DNA of 64,000 nucleotides from Linyphia triangularis (GCA_963978545.1 OZ021729.1:90736466-90800465); one strand, 5' to 3'; shown: positions 8,694 to 21,284, counted from the first letter of the stretch. Notes: generated from the letters alone by a model not told the origin. Numbers and translations are program-made.

Positions 8694-10770
8694 TAGGGAT
8701 GGAACGGATATCCGGCAAATATCCGATATCCGGCTGATTTTTCAATATCCGAAACCCCGTCGGATATCCGATTTGAAATACCGGACATCCGATAATTTCA
8801 TTCGGATATCCGGCTATATATCCGGCCACCAGGTATCTACAAGAAATAATTTTTTGCAAAAATAATGATATTTTTCGGACAAAGGGGACACCGTATCCTA
8901 CACTTTTTTTTTCTTGGACATAAATTGCAGTTAAGTTAGAAAACGAAAAAGTTCCTTCGTGAGAACTATGCTTTCTAAGCATAAACAATTCCTCCAATCT
9001 TTTTCCATACACATCCCTCATACGTGTTTTGCAATATGTTCTTTTCATTCCAAGTTTATGATCTGATTAATTCCAGATGTTATATTTGAATGCTTCTCCG
9101 TAAAATACGAACGAAATACTAATAAATAGTACTTTTTTTCCATAACATAAGTTATTTGTTAAGAATTTTAGTTCTTCTTACTTCCTCCTTTTTTTCTGAC
9201 ATTTGCCAGCAAGTAAAAAGCAATAAATAGCCAATGCGCACTCCTCTATGCTTTTTTTTTTCTTCTATCGACGATAATACCCTACCCCTTTATGCTGTGA
9301 ATGGTATGGTCTAATTTCTGATTTTTCATTGGCAGAAGTTGAAAGCTGGCATATTTTTTCTGACGTAAAATGAAGTATTGTAATTTTTAGGTCTTTAACG
9401 TAGCGCCACAATGTGGAATTATATTTAGCTCTCTAGAATGTCTTGAATCATAGTTTTCTCCAATTATAATCCAATTTATAATTTTTAATAATGGCTCATT
9501 TAAAATCACCCATTTAGAAGTATTTTAAAATTAATGGAAGTGACGAAAGCTAAGCCCTATGTGTTACTTGCTCCACAGAATCGTTTAAAAAATATATTGT
9601 GCGCGGCAGAAGCCCAAAATCCTTTTCCACAAAACCCTTATGGAACCATTTAATGAGTGTGCATAAGGAAATTTACGAAGCTTAAAAGACTCAGTAAATG
9701 CATCAAATATTGATGAATAAGAAAAAACAATTCATCAAAACAAGAAATGCACGCAGACAACATTGGAATCGACATTATTTGTACCAAAATTGTGGAGTTT
9801 AGATGATCCTAAGCAAAAGCCTTAACCACAAAAATATGTAAGTACTAATTTTGTTTGTTTATATTAAATATATATTTTAAATATGGTATAACATAATGTT
9901 GATGAATTTTGGGTTCGAAATTTTTTAAGTTTATATTTAAAGACGGGATATTCCGATAGATTCAATTTATGTTTTCTATGAGATTTCTTTAAATCCGTAA
10001 TGTTTTAGGTGCATTAAAAAAAAATAGACTTCAATTTCATAAAATATTTAAAATAAATCTTGTTATTAACAAATGCATCCGGTATAATTTTGTAATCATT
10101 TATCAATTATAAACAATGCATGAAGTAAATTGATATTGAATCAATTTACAAACGTATTTCTGAAATATTTTCATCACATTGCAGAATGTTTGGTACAATT
10201 TTAAGTAACACACAAACAGAATGGTGATGAAGTTTCAAAATTGTTCAGCAAGTGTAGGTATTGGCATCACTAAAACATCGTTTCATCAACTAAAGTTTAA
10301 ATAAAAAAAAATTAACTCAGTGGCGCGACAGCCCGTGTGGACCAAGGCCTGCTGGGCCCAGCTCAGCTTTCTTGACTGTGGCATTTGTGTGTCACATAGC
10401 AGATGTTCCGGTCAGATGGTCATTCTGACGCCAAACCTCAGTGTTTAGTTCTCAAGCATACATGGTCCTCCTCAGTTTATTTCTTTCAGGTATAAATAGC
10501 TAAGTCAACCTTGCCGAGTCCGCGAATCAAACCATGGACCTGTGGCATGCACTTGGGTGCGTTAACCACTAATTATAATTTACTTGATACTTCATATCAT
10601 GACCATTTTTTTCGTATAGCATATCGTATAACTATCGTTTTTAGTATATAGACCGAATATCCGGCCGGATATCCGGTGAAATCCGTTTCGGATATCCGTA
10701 TCCGGTAGACATGGTACCCCGGATATCCGAAATCCGGTATCCGGCAAAACTCACATCCGTTCCATCCCTA
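8694..10770. mobile_element. hAT-like element with perfect 8-bp target duplication
   Basis: The left end TAGGGATGGAACGGATATCC is mirrored by the right end CATCCGTTCCATCCCTA. The subterminal regions are full of GATATCCGG-type motifs in both orientations. ATTTAAAG at 8686-8693 and 10771-10778 are identical flanks, the 8-bp duplication of the hAT superfamily. The interior (2.08 kb) has no intact transposase. A weak coding remnant around 9590-9835 (for example TTLESTLFVPKLW on the plus strand) might come from a hAT N-terminal region. It interrupts the CXC gene and contains a SINE. Confidence 0.88.
10319..10570 (-). mobile_element. tRNA-derived SINE, second family
   Basis: Read on the minus strand it has a tRNA-like head (A-box around GTGGTTAACGCACC, B-box GGTTTGATTCG near the start). 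The body ends in a GC-rich conserved tail, including GGGCCCAGCAGGCCTTGGTC and CACACGGGCTGTCGCGCC, then a T-rich end. It is markedly GC-richer than its host hAT. Target duplication is not clear. Confidence 0.7.
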
Positions 10771-10778
10771 ATTTAAAG

Positions 10779-11220
10779 ATGTTGCCCTGTCACCACCATA
10801 GAAAGAAACAAGAATACTTGATACTGCTTGAAACACTGGCATTAATATCTAGAAAGATCTTTGCAAATTCCTGTAATATTGGATACGACGAAGCAGCCAT
10901 CATTACAACACATGTAATCCAATACTAAGTAACTACACTGAGTGGTTGATATTCTGTCGGGATGGTTAGTGAAGGGGAGGGTTGAGAATGGTTTTTCGGT
11001 TCTTCTAATCTACCCTGAATTCGGCAGTGGTAAATCTCAATCAACAGTATATGGTGTTTTCGCGGAAACAGAGTCCTTAAAAGAATTCCTTTACATGTCA
11101 CTAATGCCACTCGACTTGTGATTTTTCTATTCTATCTCAAAAGATCTGTACCCCACGTAGTTCAGAATTAGCCACTTGAATGCAGTCTATTTCTCATTTT
11201 TTTTTCCGAATGCAGAAATT
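10779..11220 (-). pseudogene. Upstream part of the CXC-protein gene, degraded
   Basis: The segment between the hAT and the right arm has minus-strand coding-like sequence (ending near 10800 with SSIKYSCFFLWW before a stop). In spacing it continues into the exon at 8222-8685 once the hAT is ignored. A 61-codon frame at 10925-11110 has no recognisable domain. The gene is decayed here. Confidence 0.3.
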
Positions 11221-11887
11221 TTTGGTGCATCACGGCAAAATGGTAAATTTTATATTACTATTATTATTTATAGATATATACATTATTTAATATATTTCCA
11301 CTTTTTATTTTACATTATCATTAGTATTATATATATATTGTTTTATTCAAATTGTCAGACTATGCAGTAAGAAGCTATTTTTAAACCCCTACCTACACAT
11401 AAAATATTATAGGTTATCATCTCGTAAACCTTCAAAGAGTAGCTCCTTAGTTATTAGTCCTAGATAGTAACTTTTTTGTATAAAACTTATAGCAAATTTA
11501 TAGATATACAACTTTTGTATATATTTTTCCCTACGACTTATTGTTATGAAGATATAATTGAAAAACTCGGCAAAAAACTTAAAAAAGCAGCATTTTTACG
11601 AAAAAGTTTTGACTTTGATGCGATATAACTATTTACATAATAGGTCTACAAAAAAACTTAGTATACAAAATTTGTAAATAATTTAATATTCTACAACTTT
11701 TGAATATAATGTTTGTTTCTAAGATGCATTGGCAAAGAGTTATGACGCATAAACTGAAAAACGGCTCAGTTTTTGGTGCACCACGGAGAACGCACAAGGG
11801 TTAGGAGGTCGAAAACTTGGTTTATAAACCACGGGACCGACCTTTATAACATATTAAAAAATCAGAACTACATAACCTTTTGCAAGG

Positions 11888-13200
11888 TAAGACCCCTTTT
11901 TCAGTCTATTCCCCGGACTCTACGGACCGACCGTATTGACGGACTAAGGAAATCCGTTTTGCGAACTTTTTTTCGCCAACAGTTGACGGCGTAATACGTA
12001 AATATACACACATTACTCTAATGTTTTTTTAACACTGCTGGGTACACTCTTAATTGTACAGCTATGTAGGAATCGTGTACTGCGTTATCTATTGGGGATC
12101 GAAACGAATTATTGTTAGGTACAGGGTGTCAGTAGCGAAGGACTCCACGATTTTGAAATTAAATAACTCAAAAACAAAGATTGTTAGAAAAATGAAACAT
12201 CAAGTATCAGATTGTACAGTTACAATGGACAATTCCCGCATTTTTTTCGGTCGAAGTGAAAAAAAAAAAAAAGTGCAGTGAGCAGAAATGGCCTTTTCGA
12301 AACATTTAGAATTGTTGAATAATAATAATAATAAAAAAATCGGGTATTGTCCATTGGGGACCGTTTTATAAACCTAGATATCAGGAAAAAAGTTCAGAAG
12401 ACTTCGAATCAATTTTTAAAAGCGAGGATAATATGTCATTTATACAAAAATGTAAACCTACGATTCACCATTGCTGGGCTAAATTTATAGACTTCCCGAG
12501 TATTTAGAAAACTTTACAAAGTGATATATGAAGATATAACAAATTTATTATATTTTGATTGAAAACAGATCATTGGAGTATCCAAAATTTGAATACATAG
12601 CTTTTCCAAAATACAGTAAGGAGAGGACTGCAATCAGATTGAAAAGCTGCAACTCGATATTTTGACAGCGATAAAACAATTGAACAACTATTAACTTGCA
12701 CGGTGGAAGCACAATTACTGTGAAACTTCCCAAAAGATAGTTTTTTTATTGTAACGATCTAAAAAAATTTCAAAGATGGAAGCAAGATGCAAAATGTACA
12801 TTATTACAATTAGCTTCCAAGTTTATTAATAATTATGAATAATGGCCCGAAATTTGAAGCCTAGCCTATCCACAGGGCTTTACTTTATATATATTTTTTT
12901 AAATTGATTTTAAGCTATTTTATAAATTTGGATTTTTGTTTCTAAATTTTTTTTTAAACTTAACCCTTGTCAAATACATCAGAGGAACTTAATTTGTGTT
13001 CTCATATTTTCTACTTTGTTTGCTGTGTTGTACGTTACAATTCACTTTTATATAATGCTCTTATTCGAAACTTTCACAAGTGCCAAAAAATTATTCATTT
13101 TACTCGAAACCAAAAAATGCTTTTTTCCTACAAAATCTACCAATATTTTTCACACTTCTAGTAAGATTTTGATATTAACAGAAATTAAAAGTCGTATGCA
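11888..13200. other. AT-rich stretch, a possible TIR end near 12119
   Basis: The sequence ACAGGGTGTC at about 12120 has an inverted counterpart GACACCCT near 14245-14252. An older TIR element may therefore span 12120-14252 and include the hAT copy below. No ORF longer than 80 codons and no exon signals were found. Confidence 0.3.
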
Positions 13201-13214
13201 TTCAATTTAAGAAC

Positions 13215-14216
13215 TTTCAGCGTGTTTTCCATACACCATTGTCATCAAAAATTTTGGAAGAGGTATATATCCAAAAATTTTAGGAAAGCTGGCATAAATT
13301 CCTAACAGACATTCCTTCCAAAGCTTGTTTCAATTCTGGCAAAACACCCAAAATATTTAACAATTCAAACAACTTTTTAGCCAAAACAGTAATATATTTA
13401 AACAATTTTGTTACATTGACAAACATGCTAATATAACTAAGTCCAGTCATTTATTCTTGGGGCAAAATTTAAAGCACGTCAAAAGGGAATATTCTTTCCA
13501 ACTTAACTAATTACTATGAGTTTAGCTATAAATTAAAATTGTTCGCCAATAATTCAAATTGTAAAGTCTAATAACTAAATTTTCAAAAACTGGATCAATA
13601 AATACACCAGAAAAATCAGACATAGCAAAAGCTACCACATAAATCTCAGCAATGGCGGTTCTGGGGAAAAAACAAGATAATTTTTTTATTTAGGTCCAAA
13701 TGAGGATCATTCCCTATATACTCTCTACGTTGCAATCTTCTAGCCAAGTGCATTTAGAAACTAGTTCGTATTTGCATCTGAAATTTGGTGAGTACAAAAA
13801 TAATCACTAGATAAAATGACATAAATTAAAAAACTCGTAAATAGTCTAAAATATTTTATTGTATATATAAAATCATTACGTTAATGCCTATGCATTGGCT
13901 CCATCTGGGGTGTTGTCTATTACTATTTTAACTTTCATTTATAATACACGAAATGATATACACTGTTTTCATTTAATTAGGCGACTTTTTTTTATCGTAC
14001 CTATTCACCAAATTTCAAAGAAAGTAGTTTCTAAATGCACTGTGAGTATAGGGAATGATCTCGACTAGGATTTCCTTTTAGAGAAATAACGGGGTTTCGG
14101 AGGCAAATCAAGACATTTTCAAGGTTTCCCATTTTTTCAGGAATGATAAAATTTAGGGAGAAACAAAAATGTGAGGAATATTAGGGCGAATGCGACCCCT
14201 GCGGTATATGCCAGAG
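13215..14216. mobile_element. hAT-like non-autonomous family 'GCGACCCCTG', copy 1
   Basis: It ends TTAGGGCGAATGCGACCCCTG, and carries the internal block CATTCCTTCCAAAGCTTG followed by TTTCAATTCTGGCAAAA. The block recurs in copies at 17860-18440, 21285-21760 and 28145-28555. A nested MITE interrupts it at 13705-14060. The 5' boundary is approximate. Confidence 0.6.
13705..14060. mobile_element. MITE with GATCATTCCCTATA ends
   Basis: The left GATCATTCCCTATA and right TATAGGGAATGATC are mirror images. The next block GTGCATTTAGAAACTA is also inverted between the two arms. It has no ORF. One end is repeated at 95-205. It is nested inside the hAT-like copy 13215-14216. Confidence 0.7.
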
Positions 14217-14935
14217 AGGTAAATATAAAATGAGACAGCATCAGACACCCTATTTATTATTAGTTGGGCAAAAGTAATTTCCGACAGTACACAAATTAGT
14301 TTACTTGATGATTGGGGGTTCAACTTGTTTTGTTGCGATCATAATATGTAATTATGAGTTCCAATTCTACAAAAATAAAGTTTCATTTGGTAGATTTCAT
14401 CTTCAGTCAGGTACAGTCATCGTCTTGCTTTTCAAAATAATACCCTGAAATGAGAATAAAAATCATTATAAACGTACGCGATACTGTTGTGATTGTGACA
14501 GAATACAGGGCTGCCACTGACTGTAAGAATAGTTGCTTTAGTAGCCTCAGATGTTAAAAATAGTAGCCAAAATAGTAGTCTCAAACATTGAAAATAGTAG
14601 TCTCAAACGTTGAAAATAGTAGCCTCACTTTTCATAACAATTGTTTTTTTAAGTCGGTAAAGACTTTCCTCTTGTTTTAAAGGTTTTGAGTTATCATCAA
14701 AATCGGAATAAAACTGTTGATTTACATAAACACGAAAACCCAGAGACACTCTTCTTTCAATTCAAAATAGTGTCTAATACATAACATCCCATACGGTAAA
14801 AGGCATGTGTCTTGGGGGAGGTATTTGCATAATGCAATGGAAGTTGACAACTCAACCGTACTCCCAGACAGCACCTAAGCAAAAAAAGCTAAACTTCACG
14901 CAAAAGCGACGGTAAAAATCGATTGGTAAAACAAG

Positions 14936-14964
<29 letters not shown>
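14936..14964. repeat. (TA)n microsatellite
   Basis: About 13 consecutive TA units inside the hAT at 14507-17396. Confidence 0.9.
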
Positions 14965-14966
<2 letters not shown>

Positions 14967-15082
14967 TAATTTTCAAAGTAAGACAACTTTTTGGCAGAAA
15001 AACAAGTTTTATGTTTAAGCAATTATACTATATATCGACAATGACAGGCGAATTTAATTAAGACCAGTTTTTAAATTTTTAA

Positions 15083-16726
15083 CAGGATAGCTACAGAATT
15101 TGAGAAACAAAATTCCTCCACATTTCCCTAATTTCCAGAAACTTCCCTGATGTGCATCTCTGTCGACGTTATCATTAAAAAACGAAGAAAATATGACCAG
15201 TTTAAAAATACATAAATTTGACTATTTACAATTACATTTACTCATCAAAGCATAATTGCACCAAAATATAAATTTCTGCTAAAAATCAAAACAAGCATCT
15301 TTAGAGCATGAAAGAAAAAAAAAAAAAAGGGGGGGGGGGGGAACATTAATAAAAAAAATACAAAATTTACATAAATCAATTTACAAACTACACCCATACT
15401 TGCTAACTTCAAGGAAAAGAAACTAGCACAATACTTTTCTTTTAGTTTAAAAAATAACTCAAATAAAACATGTTTTCTTTAATACATGTCATAGGCTGTA
15501 TCCTGGTCATAACATAAATTTTAAACAGTGTCCTACATATTTACTAAACTTGGGCATGAAACTTAAATAATCAGCATTTTGCTATTCAGTCACAAATTTC
15601 ACTAGGTATAATATTTCATAAAAAAATTATGTCTTTTGGATTTTGAAGTTGAAGAAGAAAGGCTTGAAATTAACAGCTTCTTATAAAAATTACTCATAAA
15701 TATATGGAAATAAAATTTTGTACAACAAAAATATTATCTTAAACCACTCAAGTACATATTAAATGAGGTAAAAAATCGTTTTCATGAAACATGACAAACA
15801 TAGCATTCAGCAGGGGAAAAAGATGCATGGACTTTTTTAAAAATTCCATGACCCATTGCCTGAATGTATGCAGTAGCGCATTCAGATTTTTTATTTTTTG
15901 GAGGGGGAGGAGGATGTTTCAATTCTTTGTTTGATTTATATTAAACATACAAATCAAAAACACATATATCACTTTCAGTTAATTATGTTTAGTAAAATGT
16001 CAAAATTAAAATACAAAAAAATAATAATAACAATAATCAAGTACAGGATCTAACCCTTTTTGCTTATGAATGCCTATAGATTTGTTGCACATCTATAACA
16101 GTGCTATAAAGGGTAAATAAAACCAAAAAAAAATATGATGGAATTAATTTGAATTATTAAGGAATTTAGGGTTCTAATATACTCTACAGACAAAAAACAC
16201 AAGACAAGAAGAAAAACAATCATGTCTGTAAAGGATACAGTCAGATTTAAGTTTGAGGATATTTTTTTTAACAATAATGCGCCGGCGGTCGCGTAGCTAT
16301 AAGATAACCAAAAATCTAACAGAAATAATGTGTAAATAATTGTTCCAAGAATAACAGTGATTTCAGAAAGTAAAAAAAAAGGAAGAAAAACACGGAACAT
16401 GAACATGCGATTGTGGGCCGAGGACAGGGGATTGGTCAGTTTGGCTCAGCTGCTAAGAGTAGGAAAAGGTCGAAAACTTCGCACTCCCAAATCGACCAAC
16501 TAGCCAGATAATGAGACTTTTACGAAAAAGCACATGAAAAAACTTGTGTTATTCAACGCACCGACGACACAGCATCCACTTCTTGTGACGCGAACCGGGA
16601 TAGATGTTCGCACCCGCACGGGAATGCGAGAAAGGAAACTCAAAAATTTCAAAATTCCTTGACTAAAGAGTAATTTTACGAAATACCTTGACATTTGGCT
16701 GAATTCTCGAATCTGTCACCACCCTG
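15083..16726. mobile_element. Nested hAT-like element (CAGGATAGCTACAG ... CCACCCTG)
   Basis: It starts CAGGATAGCTACAG and ends CACCACCCTG. The second family member at 45188-46065 ends TGTAGCCACCCTG. The relative of the host hAT at ~59160-59200 reads straight through this position (AATTTTTTAAGCAACATTC). That acts as an empty site and supports insertion here. The interior has one ~176-bp unit that is triplicated in the other copy, plus a GC-rich 3' part (16400-16700). A G-run lies at ~15329. Confidence 0.7.
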
Positions 16727-17404
16727 TTTAAGCTACATTCAAAGTATTTAAATTACCTCAAAATTTAAATTATTTTATTATTTATAAATTTAGCTACAAC
16801 ATTGAAATTCTAATCATTCTGCATCGATTGACCTACACGGTGAAATCGTCACTAATCTCAGACATAACGCCTATATAACATCAATTCTGTCCATACTGAT
16901 AGCATTTTCTTCCGGGCGCTCACCACAAATTCATTTTTGTTAAGTAGAGTAAATAAAGCGAAATAATTTGATATTTCAAAATATAACAGTGTATGCTCTT
17001 TCGCCTTGCACGGCGAAAGATAAAACATTGGAAAATCCGGCAGACGAAAATGACCGCGGTTGCCGCGGACAACAATCTCGTGTGAGCGGTAACTATCGTC
17101 GAACTAGCAAAATGATCACTGTACCTGCGAATATGAACAATTATTTCGGTAGTATTTGCTCTCACCTACCTTAAAAAAAATTACCGTTTTGAGAAAAATT
17201 TTAGCACCTTAGTGCCGATTTTTTTTCGTGCTACCATCGGACAGTATCCAATTCCTTAAAAAATAGTCGCCTTAGTCCAAAAATAGTTGAAGGTTTTGTT
17301 AAAAATAGTCGTTTTAGGCCCTTTTTTCATTGAAATAGTCGCCTGGCCACTAAAATAGTCGCTTTAGTAGCCTTTTTAGTCGCCTGTGGCAGCCCTGAGA
17401 ATAC

Positions 17405-17520
17405 TCGCTAAGCAATTGAGAGGATTTGGAATAGATTTCTTGGATAGTCCGAAGGATTTCGCCAGCCTATACAAGGAAGCCCATGTAATTGATGAGATGA
17501 TGTTCACCGTTAAAAACCTC
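17405..17520 (-). CDS. Possible host exon interrupted by the hAT
   Basis: On the minus strand a strong acceptor (a long pyrimidine run then CTGTAACAG) is followed by ~40 open codons up to the hAT target site, and the frame stays open on the far side (14488-14498). The plus strand is also open here for ~40 codons (LRGFGIDFLDSPKDFASLYK region). The strand cannot be settled by eye. No family was recognised. If it is an exon, the 2.9-kb hAT at 14507-17396 sits inside coding sequence. Confidence 0.3.
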
Positions 17521-17859
17521 CTGTTACAGAAAAAAAAAAGGGAGAAAATAATCAATATTATTTGAAAATATTCATTAAACGAAATTAAAATTTTCAGCAT
17601 GCCTTTGAATCTAAATGAAATTACCTCCATTAATTATTATATACAATGATTTTTTGTTTAATTTTTAATAAATGACTGCATCCAAACACACACAATCAAA
17701 GTTAATACAATGGATTTAAAAAAAAAGAGTCGATTTCTTAAGAGATAACACCGATATAAAACAATTGGCCTTCACCACAATAAGTTTAATTTTCAAGAAA
17801 CCCTGTTTATCTTCGGGAAAACTGTAGTGATCCTATAAACGACATAAAAAGTTAAAAAG

Positions 17860-18440
17860 GAACTTCAAGGGACGTAGAGAGTTACATAAAAAAAATGAGG
17901 TAGGAATTCAGGGATAATTCTAAAAAATTGCATAGTCTCTTAACACGAACATTATTTTTAAAGCCTGTTTCAATACCGGCAAAAAACTGCCACATTTTGG
18001 GCCAAAATGTGAATAGATGTCTTAGTTTTTAAGTCAAATCCTTTTCGTAAGCTATCATTAACAATGAAGATTTTTTCAAAGCATATGGAAATGATTGTAT
18101 TGATATAGTAAATCGAATGCAGTTGGGATAGTGAAATTTTGTAGGAAAGATCAAGAATAATTCCTAATGAAAAAGTCAAATATAATTTGCAAAAACGATA
18201 AGTTTGTGAATTCTTTGGTAATATTATTCAATCACAACGGAGAATTAAAAAAAAGTGAAGATTTCCAATGTTTAAATAAGTTTATCAAGTTACAATTTTT
18301 GTTTGCAGCAAAACTTTCCTGAAATTTTTTCGGCAGAAGCAAATGTATGCAAAAAATCTATTATACCAATGTAAATAATGCTGATAGGGGCAGGCAAAAT
18401 CTGCAGGAAAAATTGTCGGAGGTTTGGGAGTTCTACACAA
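17860..18440. mobile_element. hAT-like non-autonomous family 'GCGACCCCTG', copy 2 (partial)
   Basis: It shares blocks AGGGATAATTCTAAAAAATTG and GCCTGTTTCAATACCGGCAA with the copies at 28145-28555 and 21285-21760. The 18110-18345 part is repeated directly at 19252-19503. Ends are not defined. Confidence 0.5.
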
Positions 18441-19135
18441 GTTCCGTGGTTGTCAAACTTGCGAGAAGCCCAATAAAGAAGTAACGCAGATCTGTATCGA
18501 TCTCAGGAAATATCAAAATTTTAGAACAAGAAAAGCTGAAATCCGCGTTTCAGTTTAACTGTACAATGTCTGACGTGTGCAAATCTTTGCAATAACATCA
18601 GTGACTATTATATCGGCATAACACCTGAAGAAAATCATCACGCAACGGAGTAATTCTTCGCGACAGTGGCTGCAATAAAAAAAAATATCCCCCCTTCCGA
18701 AGTGCATTCCAACATTAAAGAAGATTTGAAAATACCATGCGTTTTCGGCGATGATTTGAGAATCCTATGCGTTTGCCGGCGATGAGGATGAATCAACTGG
18801 TTTACTCGCCAGTAAGAATTATGCTGAGGAGGGTCGAGCATATTTTTCAAGAATTTTCTTTCAAAAATGGAAGATTTCTCTTCTTATTTGCGGACTTTTC
18901 GGGAAGAAAAGCAAAAATATGCAAAGCAGGAAAAAATAAAAATATACATTTAAAAAAAAAAGTTAAAAAAAAAAAAAAAAAAAAAACGGATTTCCCCCTA
19001 ATACATAGGACTCTCATCCTGTAATTTAAATGAATCTTTCATTTGAGCTCAATGCGACCAGTCATTCGTGTGTAACAGCGGCTCCAGCATTTCTATAGCG
19101 CTCCAGCACCTACAAAACCAGGAAGCCGAAGGGGG
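18440..19135. other. Moderately GC-rich stretch, not recognised
   Basis: Short frames exist on both strands around 18640-18850 and 18770-19024, the latter running into a poly-A/K tract. None has a domain signature. A poly-A run at 18950-18985 could mark an old retroposed sequence. Confidence 0.3.
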
Positions 19136-19251
19136 AGAGTAGGGAACTTTTTAAGCGGGTTGCTCAGTGCAGCAAATAGAGCCACTCAGCAAAATTTAAG
19201 ATCAATGGGAATTTGTGCAAGGTTAGACTCTACTATGACTGGACTAAAATG

Positions 19252-19503
19252 GGTTGATGTATTAAATCGAATGGTGTTGGGATTGTGGAATTTTGAAGAA
19301 AAGGTCTAGAATTTTTCCTAATAAATAAAAAAAACAAATGCAATTTGAAAAACCGATAAGACTTCCGGGTATGTGAATTCTTTGGTTGTATTATTTAATC
19401 ACAACAGAGAATTAAAAATGTGAAGATCTTCAATGTTTAAATAAGCTTATAAACTTAAAATTTTTGTTTGCCACCAACTTTTCCGACATTTCTGGGGCAG
19501 AAG
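19252..19503. repeat. Direct repeat of 18110-18345
   Basis: The two stretches share TTAAATCGAATG/GTAAATCGAATG, GTGAATTCTTTGGT, CAATGTTTAAATAAG and TTTTTGTTTGC blocks in order, with ~75-80% identity by eye. They are about 1.14 kb apart. Confidence 0.6.
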
Positions 19504-21284
19504 CCAAAGTATGTAGCTGGCAATTTCCACGCTACAAGACAAATTCTTTCGTTTTGAAATTTCATAGTATTTAATAGAAAGTTTAGAAGTTTAAAAAAAC
19601 TACCCAAAATGGTCACACCAAATAACAAGTCATATTTTTTATTACTTTTTTATAGTAGTATTATATAACTTTAGAATATATACTAATTTAACTTTATAAT
19701 TAATTAAATTTGGTTATGCGGGTCATACAAAATATGATATATTTTAGACTTATAAACGACTGCTAACAATTTCAGCAATCCCAATTTTTATTTTCCTAGT
19801 TTAGCTTCCCACTTCAGCAAACAGTATTGTTTTACTTTCATATAAACTGTGCAATATACATATAAAAGTATGTGCAGTGCAAGTCATGTTTGTAACTTTG
19901 TTTCTAAAAAATTAATTTAACAGTGCAATTAAATAATTATTAAATTTCATAGCAGAAGCTAAAACTGTAGCTGAGTGTTAAGAAGAGTAAAAGAAAAATT
20001 GTAAAATAAGGACAGCTTATTTTGTTTGTAAGTTTGTTCGAAACTGAATTTAACAATATAAGGAGGGATGTTCGATTTGCATAAAACATAGAGCGCAAAA
20101 GAAATAAAAATATTCTTAATACCCTTTGTCTGCATTCAACCCAATACAGGCATTCCAACAAAAGTTAGTGAAGGCTGAAGCATAAAGATGTCTCCCAGGC
20201 AGCTCTATCAAATGAAATGATCTTGTTTAAACATTATTTCAAAAGCAATAAAGTTTACAGAATTTAACATACAATAAATAAACAGACGGTTCATTTTGAT
20301 GAAATAGGGGCACCTAATGGTGGGAGAATTAAGCTTGCATAAGAATAAGCCTAGAAATATACATAGAAGATATTTGGGGTAATAATAAAAAAGCCAGGAT
20401 GTTTGTTTTAATTATGAAAAGTGCAAACTCGTAAGCAGTTCATCTCAACCTGTGGGACCAGTAACTAATACCTTAAGCAGTTATATGTTTCAAGAGTTAC
20501 CTAGACTCTCTACTTGGCTTATTTACAAGCACCAAACATTACATTAGTCAATATAGGGAAAACATTAATCCACTTTAAATTAGGTCTAAACATTAATGCA
20601 TTGAAATAGAATTCTGTATTCACAAGTTAAAAAAAAACTGAACTAGTGAGTAGAAAACTAAATTGCAACACTATATCTCTATTAAATTATTTTACATGTA
20701 TTTTTATATTAAAAAACAAAAGGCAAAATTGCATATCCCTTTTCTCCCTGGTATTTTTTCAATTAGTACACCTCGTTATAGGAAGTAAAAAAAAAAGCAT
20801 TTGGATAAATTTGGCCTTTTTATAAGCACACCTATCTTCTGTTAGGCTGAAAGAAAAATGTAAAGCTAATCTAATAGCAAGAATTTCTGGACAAGGTGCA
20901 GACTCTACCCACTTGTTGAAAGTTGACATTTTTGTTTACTCCCAAGAGGATTGCTAAGTGTGGTTGAAAATGAAAACACTTGGTTTAAACAGTTTGATTC
21001 AATGTATCTACCAAGGAAGGGGACACAAAAGCACTGCTACCTAATCATCAACATAACCAACAAGTATGCTATTAAGCAACCAACCAGGCTTTACTGCACT
21101 CGTAATCTTATACTAAACTGGAAAAGCTCACTGCAAACAGATTAGGTTTTTCAAATACCTCCCAAACTAACTTCTACAACAACATCAAAGTATAAGGCAC
21201 ACATAATACAGAGCTAAGAGAACCTGTTCTAAAAGAAATTGACTTTACGAACAGCAATTTTTTTTTAACAAAATGTAGGGGTGT

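Larger units (their letters stand above)
6651..11887. mobile_element. Large element with long terminal inverted repeats and a CXC-type protein
   Basis: The left end (CCTTGCAAAAGGTTATG, 6651 on) and the right end (CATAACCTTTTGCAAGG, to 11887) are inverted copies, essentially identical for over 110 bp. The similarity continues for several hundred bases (left to ~7700, right from ~11221). The left arm has an extra internal unit (about 6900-7260) that the right arm lacks, and a third diverged unit lies at 7683-8215. Each unit contains the block GTGGTGCACCA followed by TCATAACTCTTT. Between the arms is a minus-strand cysteine-rich gene split by a hAT. No transposase was recognised and no target duplication was found. 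The superfamily is unknown. Confidence 0.75.
14507..17396. mobile_element. hAT element with AGGGCTGCCAC termini
   Basis: The left end AGGGCTGCCACTG and right end GTGGCAGCCCT are inverted. Both ends carry runs of the 'AATAGT-GCC' repeat (plus or minus orientation). The flanks CAGAATAC (14499-14506) and GAGAATAC (17397-17404) match 7 of 8 bases, as for a hAT 8-bp duplication. No transposase ORF survives. It carries a nested hAT at 15083-16726. A truncated relative is at 58969-59320. Confidence 0.8.

Noticed and set aside
8638..9048. 136-codon minus ORF
   Set aside because: It crosses the hAT terminus and translates the GATATCCGG subterminal repeats; a chance frame.
12120..14252. Large TIR element defined by ACAGGGTGTC ends
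   Set aside because: Only ~10 bp match between ends and no target duplication was seen; kept as a note, not a call.
16104..16406. Hydrophobic 100-codon minus ORF
   Set aside because: It sits within the nested hAT repeat unit and is not conserved as a frame in the copies at 45188-45660.
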